From contig JAJFPB010000011.1 in NCBI GenBank assembly GCA_020881915.1, positions 1,364,001 through 1,428,000 of the forward strand: a DNA stretch of 64,000 bases, written 5' to 3'. Shown here in pieces: positions 32,640-40,069 of the stretch. The notes under the pieces are model-generated. The model was not told the origin of the DNA. It was given only the letters and a program-made list of their open reading frames with translations, and searched no databases. The position numbers and the translations under genes are program-made. Position 1 is the stretch's first letter; every line of letters begins with the position of its first letter. The stretch comes from Paramyrothecium sp. XJ0827 (lineage: Eukaryota; Ascomycota; Sordariomycetes; Hypocreales; Stachybotryaceae).

Positions 32640-33304
32640 GATGTAGAGTTGCACTTGATTCCTCGTCTAGTTGCTGTCAATCTCGCGGCTCGGTTTGTCA
32701 AGACTGCTGTGCTTTTCCTGCTACTTCTCTTTCGGTCTTCTTCTTTCTTCTCGTATGGGAACTTGGCTGTTCCTTTTCCTTCAAAGGTAGCCTGTGCGGG
32801 GTGACATATAACAATCCGGCAGCTGAAGGACCCTGGAGGATCTGGAATGGAATGTTTGCTCGAATTCTTTCCGCAGGTGGGTCTTTTAAGGCTACACCGT
32901 TAGGTGAACTCACTTTACGATCCATTAAGGCAGGGAAAATGTATTTCAATACGGACCTGGTGGGCAAGTCTTGTACCACCCCGATAATACCACGCCTCTG
33001 ATCTACTCCCTTGATGATCGCAACTGGACATTCACCTGTGGAATATCCATCTGAGGTATGGAGAGGTAATGCCACAATACCGCGATCGACAGGTCAGACA
33101 TCTCAGGAAGACAATATCCCTTGCATCAGAGGCCAACACATGTATGCTGCGCTTGGAATGGCTGGGAATGTACAACAACGCTAATAATCATACCCAAATT
33201 GTGTTGGAGCGGGAATCTGTAATCAAAATTGAAGTTTGGAAAGGGATAATGAGACAATGGGCAGCGCCACAGATCGGGTCGGTGCCAGAAAAACGGTTAA
33301 ATTA
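32640..33304. promoter_or_regulatory. Probable NRPS 5' leader and promoter region
   Basis: No supportable gene is present. On the minus strand the 150 bases before the NRPS ATG are purine-rich with many short AG runs, and the start context is CATCATGG, fitting a fungal start. A 125-codon minus-strand frame at 32698-33075 lies in this leader but has no recognisable domain. No specific regulator site was identified. Confidence 0.35.
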
Positions 33305-33380
33305 AAAAATCCTAGAGAAATCGCTTTTAAGGTACGATAAGCAATGATCGGCTCGTTTGGGTGATCGCTTCGTTATGCAT
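33305..33380. repeat. MITE end fragment (copy 4, decayed)
   Basis: About 75 bp resembling the inner and outer parts of a MITE right end. It has the TTAAGGTACGATAAG block, then two degenerate repeats ending in CCGATCA and CGATCA, then CATATACGT. No matching left end is nearby. Transition differences from the other copies suggest age or RIP-like mutation. Confidence 0.55.
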
Positions 33381-33417
33381 ATACGTCATACGTTAAAATA
33401 TATAATATAAATCTCTA

Positions 33418-33465
33418 ACGTGTATGATAAGCGAGCGCGCAATACAAGCGAGCGCGCACTTTTCC
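33418..33465 (+). repeat. Element A left terminal inverted repeat
   Basis: 48 bp. Eleven outer bases, then two copies of AAGCGAGCGCGCA at 17-bp phase. It matches the right end base for base. Confidence 0.95.
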
Positions 33466-33512
33466 ACTACCTTCATTACTAATTCATTAATAAAAACACA
33501 ATAAAACATCTA

Positions 33513-33938
33513 ACGTACATGCATAACGAGTGCAACAACATAACGAGTGCAACAGTTCTTATCGCACCTTAAAAGTAGATTTTTAAGGATTTTTTAAAAA
33601 ATCGAATTCTTATCTAAAATAATTAAGACTTACAATACTATAATCGATAAGACTTTTACAAGCTATATTAAATCCCTAAAATTCTAGCTTTATCTTAAAT
33701 ATATTAGATAGAGATTTTCTCTTATCTAAACCCTACTTCTCTTATATCTCTAAAACCATAAGGCCTAGATTTTCTAGGGATTTATATATAATCTATTTTC
33801 TAGTAATTAACTTGCTTATTTATTTTAAGCTATTTTAGATAAGAACCCGATTCTTAAAAAATGTTTAAAAATCTGCTCTTAAGGTGCGATAAGAACTGTT
33901 GCACTCGTTATGTTGTTGCACTCGTTATACATATACGT
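33513..33938. mobile_element. MITE copy 1, nested in element A
   Basis: 426 bp, no coding capacity, AT-rich, with long imperfect inverted ends (over 100 bp) that make it a foldback. It is flanked by TA (33511-33512 and 33939-33940). The ends carry TAACGAGTGCAACA twice at 17-bp phase, followed by the inner block GTTCTTATCGCACCTTAA. It sits in the 3' UTR of the element A transposase, 14 bases beyond its stop codon, so the reading frame is spared. Confidence 0.9.
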
Positions 33939-33951
33939 TAATCAATTAAAA

Positions 33952-35352
33952 CTAATCGCTATTCTCCTCTCCAGACACCTCTATAACGACCTGACATGTT
34001 CTTGCATTATGACCAGTCTTGCTGCATATTCCACAACGCCTTTCCTTCGGTCGCGCCGACCCTCTTTGACTATGACTTCTGGACGATTCGGCCACTAGCT
34101 GCGTATTAACATCCTTCTGATCAATTGCTTCCCTTCCTTCATCTAGAGTCATCTTCCCTCCATTGCGTGGGTATGTCCTTTTTGCTCTGCGCCGCCTGCT
34201 AAGGGTCTCATTCGCCTGTCGAAGAATTTGGTTCTCAGACTTCAATAGTGCCATCTGATACATTATTGCCTTCGTTCCCTTAGAAAAAGACTCAATTGCT
34301 TCAAAAATAGATGTCGGAGAGCTGCTCTGATGTCTCTCAACTCGTCTTTTAAGGAATTCAGACTGAGAGCTAGCCTCTAGGACGGTCTTTGGAGTGTTTG
34401 AGACCCAAGGGCCCGGGAGGCTCGCCTCCTCTTCGACAGGTGTTGGAGTCCGTAGCTGCACATCAAGCTTCGAAAGCACATTTTCTGGATCTAGAGGAAC
34501 AAGCCCAGCTCCTCTGAAACCTCCTTGGATATTGCTTTTTGTCATTGCGGCTTGAAAGGCAGCGTAAAAGGCTGGAAAGAATTCAGTCTTTGAAATGTGA
34601 GTTATAGAGCATCTGATCAAATACTCTATTTGCCGACCGTAGGCGTGTTTGAGCGGCCCAAAGCACCCAACATCAAGAGGCTGGAGTAGATGAGACGAAT
34701 GAGGCGGCATACAGAGCGTGACGATGTTGTTATTCTTACAATATGTCTCAAACTTGGTCGAGTGGTGGCTTTCGTGCCCATCGAGGATCAGAAGGCGATA
34801 GCGACCATTTGATCGGGCCTTTGTGTGTTGATCGAAGTGCTTGAGCCACTCAAAACCCGTCTCATTGTCGGTCCAGCCATTTTTGGTCGTAGCGATAGCC
34901 CAATCACCCGGGAGGTTGCTTTCTTGGTACCAGATGGAGAGGTGATATTGGCCTGCAACCACAATGAACGGCTGGATCGCCCAGCCTTCCGCATTGATAG
35001 CCTGGATGACTGTAACCCATTCCCGGTTTCCAGGCTGGACTGATTTCCGTCTTCCACGCCTTTCTGCGCCCGTAACAACCATACCGCTTGCGATCATGCC
35101 CATTAAAAAGCCAGTCTCATCAAAGTTATAGATATCGGCTAGGGTAATACCATATTTCGTGATTATGTTCTCTACGAGTGAGAACCACTTGCGAATAGTA
35201 GCCGGATCTTCGCATTTAGCTCTCTGATAATCATATTTACGATTAAAACGCGTCGTGAGCTCTAGTTGTCGCTTGACGAAGTTGGAAGCCCAGCGCTTGC
35301 CAACAGGTGACGCGTCGCGGTCAGCAAGGAGTCGGTTGGCCATTTCTTCCAC
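33952..35352 (-). CDS. Element A transposase, DDE catalytic part and CCHC knuckle
   Basis: A 466-codon open frame. The segment [18 protein letters not shown] (residues 19-36) is the end of a Tc5/CENP-B-type HTH. It is followed by a pogo-type DDE core: Asp78 in NFDETGF, Asp191 in [10 protein letters not shown], and Asp227 in [10 protein letters not shown], with 35 residues between the last two. The C-terminus has a CCHC zinc knuckle ([14 protein letters not shown]). The upstream HTH lies in another frame (35262-35606), and the junction is one base short of in-frame within a run of four C. As it stands the full transposase needs frameshifting, or the gene is newly broken. The catalytic frame itself is intact. 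Confidence 0.88.
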   Translation of the reverse strand: MEEMANRLLADRDASPVGKRWASNFVKRQLELTTRFNRKYDYQRAKCEDPATIRKWFSLVENIITKYGITLADIYNFDETGFLMGMIASGMVVTGAERRGRRKSVQPGNREWVTVIQAINAEGWAIQPFIVVAGQYHLSIWYQESNLPGDWAIATTKNGWTDNETGFEWLKHFDQHTKARSNGRYRLLILDGHESHHSTKFETYCKNNNIVTLCMPPHSSHLLQPLDVGCFGPLKHAYGRQIEYLIRCSITHISKTEFFPAFYAAFQAAMTKSNIQGGFRGAGLVPLDPENVLSKLDVQLRTPTPVEEEASLPGPWVSNTPKTVLEASSQSEFLKRRVERHQSSSPTSIFEAIESFSKGTKAIMYQMALLKSENQILRQANETLSRRRRAKRTYPRNGGKMTLDEGREAIDQKDVNTQLVAESSRSHSQRGSARPKERRCGICSKTGHNARTCQVVIEVSGEENSD

Positions 35353-35606
35353 ATCACTAAGCCGCGGGGAAATCCTCGGGAATCTAGGTCAAGGATATAC
35401 TCAACAAGAGTCTGTTCCTCTAGATCAGATAGTTTCCGCGAATTAGGCATAATATCGCGTCGGGTAGGAATGCCATCGCGTCGGCGTTCTAGGGTGCGGC
35501 GGGAGACTTTGTAGATCTTTGAAGCGCGAAAGGGAGTTAATTGAGGGTCTTTCTTAAGGTCTTGAAGGGCGAGATTAATATTTGCCTCATTGATTGATGA
35601 TAACAT
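35262..35606 (-). CDS. Element A transposase, N-terminal psq-type HTH frame
   Basis: A 114-codon frame, of which the first 80 residues or so are family sequence. MLSSINEANINLALQDLK leads into a psq-like HTH with recognition-helix segment VSRRTLERRRDG, then the conserved SRKLSDLEEQ and ILDLDSRGFP. After the proline run the frame becomes meaningless, because the true continuation is in the frame that starts at 35352. It overlaps that frame by 91 bases. Elements B and C have the same region with a divergent recognition helix. Confidence 0.8.
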   Translation of the reverse strand: MLSSINEANINLALQDLKKDPQLTPFRASKIYKVSRRTLERRRDGIPTRRDIMPNSRKLSDLEEQTLVEYILDLDSRGFPRGLVMWKKWPTDSLLTATRHLLASAGLPTSSSDN

Positions 35607-35656
35607 GATTTATGGTTGAGAAAATTAAGTTGAAAGATATAATTAGGTGGTTGAGG

Positions 35657-35704
35657 GGAAAAGTGCGCGCTCGCTTGTATTGCGCGCTCGCTTATCATAC
35701 ACGT
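35657..35704 (-). repeat. Element A right terminal inverted repeat
   Basis: Perfect reverse complement of the left end, including both copies of the AAGCGAGCGCGCA motif. Confidence 0.95.
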
Positions 35705-35706
35705 TA

Positions 35707-35968
35707 AACAATCTAACGTTAGCTCTTATAGTTTTGGAGATATAGGAGAAGTGGAGCTTAGATAAGAGAAAATCTCTATCTAATATACTTAGAGCTAAAT
35801 TTTTAGGGTTTTATATATTAAAAATACTTATCGATAATTATATAGAAAATCTTAACTATTTTAGATAACAATTCGATTTTTAAAAAAATTTAAGAAAAAT
35901 CGCTTCTAAGGTGCGATAAGAGATGACCGACTCGCTTGTCTGACCGACTACTCGCTTGTCATATATTT
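35707..35968. repeat. Truncated MITE copy 3
   Basis: Collinear with the inner and right-hand part of MITE copies 1 and 2 (shared AGATAAGAGAAAATCTCTA and CTAAGGTGCGATAAG blocks). Its end motif is GCGAGTCGGTCA instead of GCGAGTGCAACA, and one repeat carries a 3-base insertion. The left end is missing. It lies between elements A and the CTAG element, and both inserted in or beside it. Confidence 0.7.
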
Positions 35969-35970
35969 TA

Positions 35971-36056
35971 CTAGGGGGGTCTCAAAGTCGACCTCTCCGA
36001 CCTACTTTCGTAGGACGGGGGGTGCGTTGACGAGGAAAATGCGCGTTGATTAGGAA
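35971..36056 (+). repeat. CTAG element left terminal inverted repeat
   Basis: About 86 bp, matching the right end (37359-37444) except for one transition. It contains the CCTAC/GTAGG hairpin. Confidence 0.9.
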
Positions 36057-36249
36057 AAATGTAGTGACTTCTAGGTTAGCTGTAGCTACACCAAAATAAT
36101 AAGTCACCCCATTTTATCACATAAACCCGGTAAATGCACAGAGCATGCCGGAAGTGCCCCGCGGTCCACCACGCGTGACGCGACATATCGCAATATGAGT
36201 AACATGACAAACAACTCCATCACAACCGCAACAAGGTCCCAATTTTCTC

Positions 36250-37270
36250 GTGATGGCCTTCTCGAGTACTGAGCAGACTGCTGTCGAGAAATATATCAAT
36301 TCTGATACCGGAAAGTATATTTTCCAGCGCTTCACACAGGATAACCTCGAGCCGAGAACCCTCGCCGCAGAGGAGAGAAGGTCATTTCTCCACCATTACG
36401 AAAGGTGCGAAAGCGCTGAGCGTGCCATATAAACGCCTATGGTCTCGTCTTCAAGGTGCGTTTCTGAGAATGGAGGTAATAGATTGAAGTTCTCGAACTC
36501 AGAAGAACAAGAGATGTTGTGTTGGGCCCACCGCCGGATCACACAGGGTCACCACATTCAACGCCGAGCTTTGCAACAACATGCGAATGTTATCCTGAAG
36601 GCACGAGGAGACAATTCCACAGCTTCGATCGATTGGGTCAGACGCTTCATGAAACGCTATTCAGACATCTTCCCCTCCCGTAGAGCCTCAGCGCGCGATG
36701 CCGAACGCAAGGCGATGACGAATAGAGCGAATCTCGAAGAAAGACGCCCGCAATGAAGTTGCCTACCTTCGTCGATGGATACGATCGATCCGCTACTACA
36801 TTCGTGATAGTATCAAGAAGACAACGCCCACGCAGCTCGCTGCACAGGGAAACTGGCGGAAATGCCATCGCCGCACGCTTTTGGACGATACACAGCTTCT
36901 CAGCTCGCGATATGCTCAACATCATGAGCTTTTCGGAAATTACATATATTGTGGTCTTCTTGTGTGGCCAGACTACTATAGTCGTCAGGCAGTCAAAGAT
37001 GCGGTTGAGATCGTCGTTTCCGACACTGCACAGCGCGCTGAAGCTCGCAAGGCTATGTCACTCGAAGCCGACGGTGTTGTGATTACTATGAAAAAAAGCA
37101 GGGAATTAGAAGGCGAAGAATTCGTGGTACTCAAAGAAGAAGAGCCGGAGAGCTGCATCGAGGTGGCTGTAGATAGTCAAATTTACTATGCCTCAACACC
37201 AGGCGTTGATGTTGACGACGTTGACAATATTGACGACGATGACGATGACCCTGTTCCGATATCTAAATAA
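36250..37270 (+). pseudogene. Transposase remnant: HTH domains without catalytic core
   Basis: Three frames are needed. The segment KALSVPYKRLWSRLQGA (near 36397-36450) looks like a psq HTH but is out of frame with the ATG at 36250. The frame 36439-36756 continues with NSEEQEMLCWAHRRI and SIDWVRRFMKRYSDIFPSRR, a Tc5-type HTH. A further shift near 36740 leads into KDARNEVAYLRRWIRSIRYY and a long acidic tail rich in Asp (to 37270). No DETGF-like or second or third catalytic Asp region is present, so the catalytic domain is deleted. Confidence 0.65.
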
Positions 37271-37358
37271 TCGGCGGGGGACAGTTGCAATTAACCAAAA
37301 AAGTAAGTGACCTCGAGTTTTGGTGCGCCTACAGCTAATTTTAATGTCACAGATTTTT

Positions 37359-37444
37359 TTCCTAGTCAACGCGCATTTTCCTCGTCAACGCACCCCCCGT
37401 CCTACGAAAGTAGGTCGGAGAGGTCGACTTTGAGACCCCCCTAG
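37359..37444 (-). repeat. CTAG element right terminal inverted repeat
   Basis: Inverted counterpart of the left end, ending CCCCCCTAG before the TA duplication. Confidence 0.9.
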
Positions 37445-37544
37445 TAGTTATAATATCTATAACCTAAAAATAAAAAAGAAGTGGAATCCGAGAGGAGGCA
37501 AGGTCAGAAGCAACGATGTTTTTAAGTTGAGAAGAAAAGAACTA

Positions 37545-37969
37545 ACGTACATGCATAGCGAGTGCAACAGACAAGCGAGTGCTACAGTTCTTATCGCACC
37601 TTAAAGGCAGATTTTAAGGATTTTTTTAAAAATCGAATTCTTATCTAAAATAATTAAGACTTGCTATACTATGATCGATAAGACTTTTATAAGCTATGTT
37701 AAATCCCTAAAATTCTAGCTCTATCTTAAATATATTAGATAGAGATTTTCTCTTATCTAAGCCCCACTTCTCTTATATCTCTAAAACTATAAGGCCTAGA
37801 TTTTCTAGGGATTTATATATAATCTATTTTCTAGTAATTAACTTATTCTTTTATTTTAAGCTATTTTAGATAAAAATTCGATTTTTGAAAAATCTTTAAA
37901 AATCTGCTCTTAAGGTGCGATAAGGACTGTTGCACTCGCTTGTCTGTTGCACTCGCTATGCATGTACGT
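37545..37969. mobile_element. MITE copy 2
   Basis: 425 bp flanked by TA (37543-37544 and 37970-37971). Same family and almost the same length as copy 1. The ends carry GCGAGTGCAACAG twice at 17-bp phase; one of the four motif copies has a single A-to-T change. The inner sequence is AT-rich and collinear with copy 1. It has no coding capacity, and no element with the TGCAACA end motif is intact in the window. Confidence 0.9.
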
Positions 37970-37971
37970 TA

Positions 37972-38560
37972 GCTAAGTTGGAGAAGCCCGAAATTTTTAT
38001 ACTGAATTCTGCCCCCAAACTGTCGGACTGGCCAGCGGCTGATGAAATCCGCTGGATTGTTCGTTGCCCTTGACATGTTCCAGATTAGTGATCCAGGTGG
38101 TAATGCGTCTGTGCCACCTGACTTGTCTTGGTGTCATATTCCCCACTTTTCGGTTGAGGAGGGCGAAGGAAAATTTTGAATCGTTCAGCTGCCAACAAAA
38201 GTGCCAGTGTTTAGTCTCATACTTCGCGCCCATTTCTGTTGGCTTAAACTTTCGAGACACCAGTGAAATTACCTTCCCTTTTTGTATTAGTATAGCCCCA
38301 AACCCCTCTCCACTAGCGTCGCGTCAAGTTCAGCGGGCTGGGTTTCGTCAAAGTGCGCAAGCGTTGTGGCAAATTGTGAGATGTGATCCATCAACTTGTT
38401 CCACAGCGGGGCATACTGTGGTTACAGGCAAAAGTTTTCATAGTGGGCCCGGGTCGGCAGGGGTGCCTCAAAGGTCTCCCGAGAGCTCGATTTTGTAGCT
38501 TTTTTAACCGGCTTTTCAACACACACACCACACATCGCACACTAGCATCATCGTCAGCGC
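37972..38560. other. Intergenic: leader of a Tc1/mariner remnant
   Basis: No gene was found. From about 38480 the sequence is a pyrimidine- and CA-rich stretch leading to the ATG at 38573, likely the old 5' part of the mariner element that follows. The transposon end could not be placed. Confidence 0.3.
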
Positions 38561-38572
38561 CTCACGCATCCA

Positions 38573-39237
38573 ATGGAGCAGCTTGAAGCTATTCAGAATC
38601 AGCTCCGGCACCTTGAGAAGCAGCAGGAGGAAATTCTGGCCCGTTTAGCCCACGAGAGCCCTGAAAACCCCCCCCCAAGAGCCCACCGAGCCGGAGCCGC
38701 CGAGAACGCCTACATAGACATCTCAACCGAGATAAACGCCTGCAAATTCGAACCCTACGGGAGGCCGGTCTCACATACAGTCAGATATCTCAATAACTTC
38801 AAGTCACCCTCAACCAAGTCCAATATGCCTGTTCAACATCACTATCAGCAACGCCTCGCCGTCGTAGTGGCCGCCCGCCCTTGCTGACAGAGGCCCAGGT
38901 CCAAGAGCTCATCGAATTCGTCTGCTCATCCAAGCAGGCCCGGCGTATGGCTTTTTGTCAGATCCCTCAAGCCCTTGGCTGGAACTGTTCCGAGTACGCG
39001 ATACGACATGCCCTACGGCGTGCCGGCTTCAAGCGCTATCTTGCCCGACGTAAGCCTCCTAAGGCAGCCGCCGTAACACAGGTATCAAAGCACCATATTG
39101 AACGCAAGTTAAATCAATTTGTCATTATTTACTCGTCTGGTGAAGATGTCTGTAGATGCTGTGCCGACTCAGGATCTGCGGTTGAGATTGGTAATCTGCA
39201 GTGCGTCGAATTTGACGAGCCTACCCTGGAAGCATGA
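38573..39237 (+). pseudogene. Tc1/mariner (Ant1/Tan1-like) transposase remnant
   Basis: The N-terminus MEQLEAIQNQLRHLEKQQ is followed by a coiled, Gln/Glu-rich start. In a shifted frame come RHLNRDKRLQIRTLREAGL and YSQIS, interrupted by a TAA, then TLNQVQYACSTSLSATPRRR. This leads in frame into LLTEAQVQELIEFVC and ALGWNCSEYAIRHALRRAG (38881 on). These are the paired HTH domains of fungal Tc1/mariner transposases. After RRKPPK (about 39065) family similarity ends and no DDE core follows, so the copy is truncated. Extra bases in a long C run and before AGACATCTC explain the frame loss. Confidence 0.75.
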
Positions 39238-40069
39238 GCAACATCTCCGTGTTTTCCTGTGCTAAATCTGAGTATAACCTGAATGCATATTCGAACCTAG
39301 TATGGTTCCTCGGCAAAGCCTGGAAAATGAGTGTTACCTCTCCTGCTGACATTTTCCGTAAAATTACACTTGTGAGACCAACACCATGAGCTGATATTAT
39401 GGGACAGTAGTCCTGTGATTGCGATGAACAAGTTCTTTGTTCAGGATACCTTTAACGCAGTGCACTATGTTCCAGACAGGCTTGAGCCCCAAAGCTTGGT
39501 GGCTCGATTGTGGTCAGATCAGTCCCAGCCTGTCGGCTTCTTCAAGATAGTTAGTGACTACTGTACTGTACAGTACCAGGCATGAGTTTACATTTCAGTC
39601 GGGTAGTTATTGACAAAGAGGCACAATAGAACCTTTGTTTACGTATTCTGCAGAGAATCATGTATCCGTGGGTGCGTGATCGGGTCGAACTCGATGAATG
39701 CGACTTGGGTCCAAGACAGGGCGTGTACCATTTGACACACGGTACTTCCGGCGTCCACACACAGTACAAATGTCGCATCTTACCCCCCTTGACTCTCCCT
39801 TTGGAATTCGTATATGACTCTCCAGTTCCTGGTGGCCTCCTATTTATGCAAGTGGTAATTTTTCGGTCATTATTTCTTATTAACTCACAAGTTTTTTTTA
39901 CCTTATTATTCTTTTACTTTCCGTTTCTTCTCTTGCCCCCTTCATCTTCTCAAAACCCTCAGAACTTTAATACTCTTTGATCAGAAAGTTCAAATTTTGA
40001 CTCAGCTAGCTGGCTCTCGCAATAGTTATAGTACTTATTTCTACTTTTCTCCTCCAAAAAGGACACCTA
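39238..40069. promoter_or_regulatory. Intergenic region and promoter of the ABC transporter
   Basis: No supportable gene. From about 39860 to 40069 the plus strand is strongly pyrimidine-rich (long CT runs), ending in CACCTAATG at the transporter start. This is typical of fungal core promoters and leaders. No specific binding site was recognised. Confidence 0.4.

Larger units (their letters stand above)
33418..35704 (-). mobile_element. Element A: pogo/Fot1-like DNA transposon, TA-flanked, with nested MITE
   Basis: The element is bounded by TA dinucleotides at 33416-33417 and 35705-35706. It has perfect inverted ends starting ACGTGTATGATAAGCGAG. Length is 2,287 bp; without the nested 426-bp MITE and its TA duplication it is 1,859 bp, matching elements B (1,857) and C (1,861). 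It encodes an N-terminal HTH frame and a DDE frame on the minus strand, out of register with each other. The perfect ends point to recent transposition. Confidence 0.9.
35971..37444 (+). mobile_element. CTAG element: non-autonomous CENP-B/pogo-like DNA transposon
   Basis: 1,474 bp flanked by TA (35969-35970 and 37445-37446). The inverted ends begin CTAGGGGGGTCTCAAAGTCG and stay matched for about 86 bp with one T/C difference. Each end contains a small palindrome CCTAC-TTTC-GTAGG. Inside are remnants of a transposase with HTH domains but no DDE triad, so this copy depends on a transposase supplied elsewhere. It is unrelated in sequence to elements A-C. Confidence 0.85.

Noticed and set aside
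1..32600. Many plus-strand frames of 60-230 codons, and minus-strand frames in other registers
   Set aside because: They are shadows of the NRPS frame. Their periodic similarity to one another follows the module repeats.
32120..32639. Starter C domain for lipid attachment
   Set aside because: The catalytic His is replaced by Arg and the motif Gly is lost, so acyl transfer is unlikely.
32698..33075. 125-codon minus-strand frame upstream of the NRPS
   Set aside because: No domain, ends 59 bases before the NRPS start, and lies in its leader. Treated as non-coding.
33418..33465. Short doubled repeats that could suggest a CRISPR-like or iteron array
   Set aside because: Only two units per end, mirrored at the other end of each transposon and flanked by TA; they are transposon end motifs in a eukaryotic genome.
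37199..37260. Asp-rich repeat as a separate feature
   Set aside because: It is the acidic tail of the CTAG element's transposase remnant, a simple GAC/GAT run.
39660..39980. 106-codon plus-strand frame before the ABC transporter
   Set aside because: It runs through a pyrimidine-rich leader; composition explains the hydrophobic translation.
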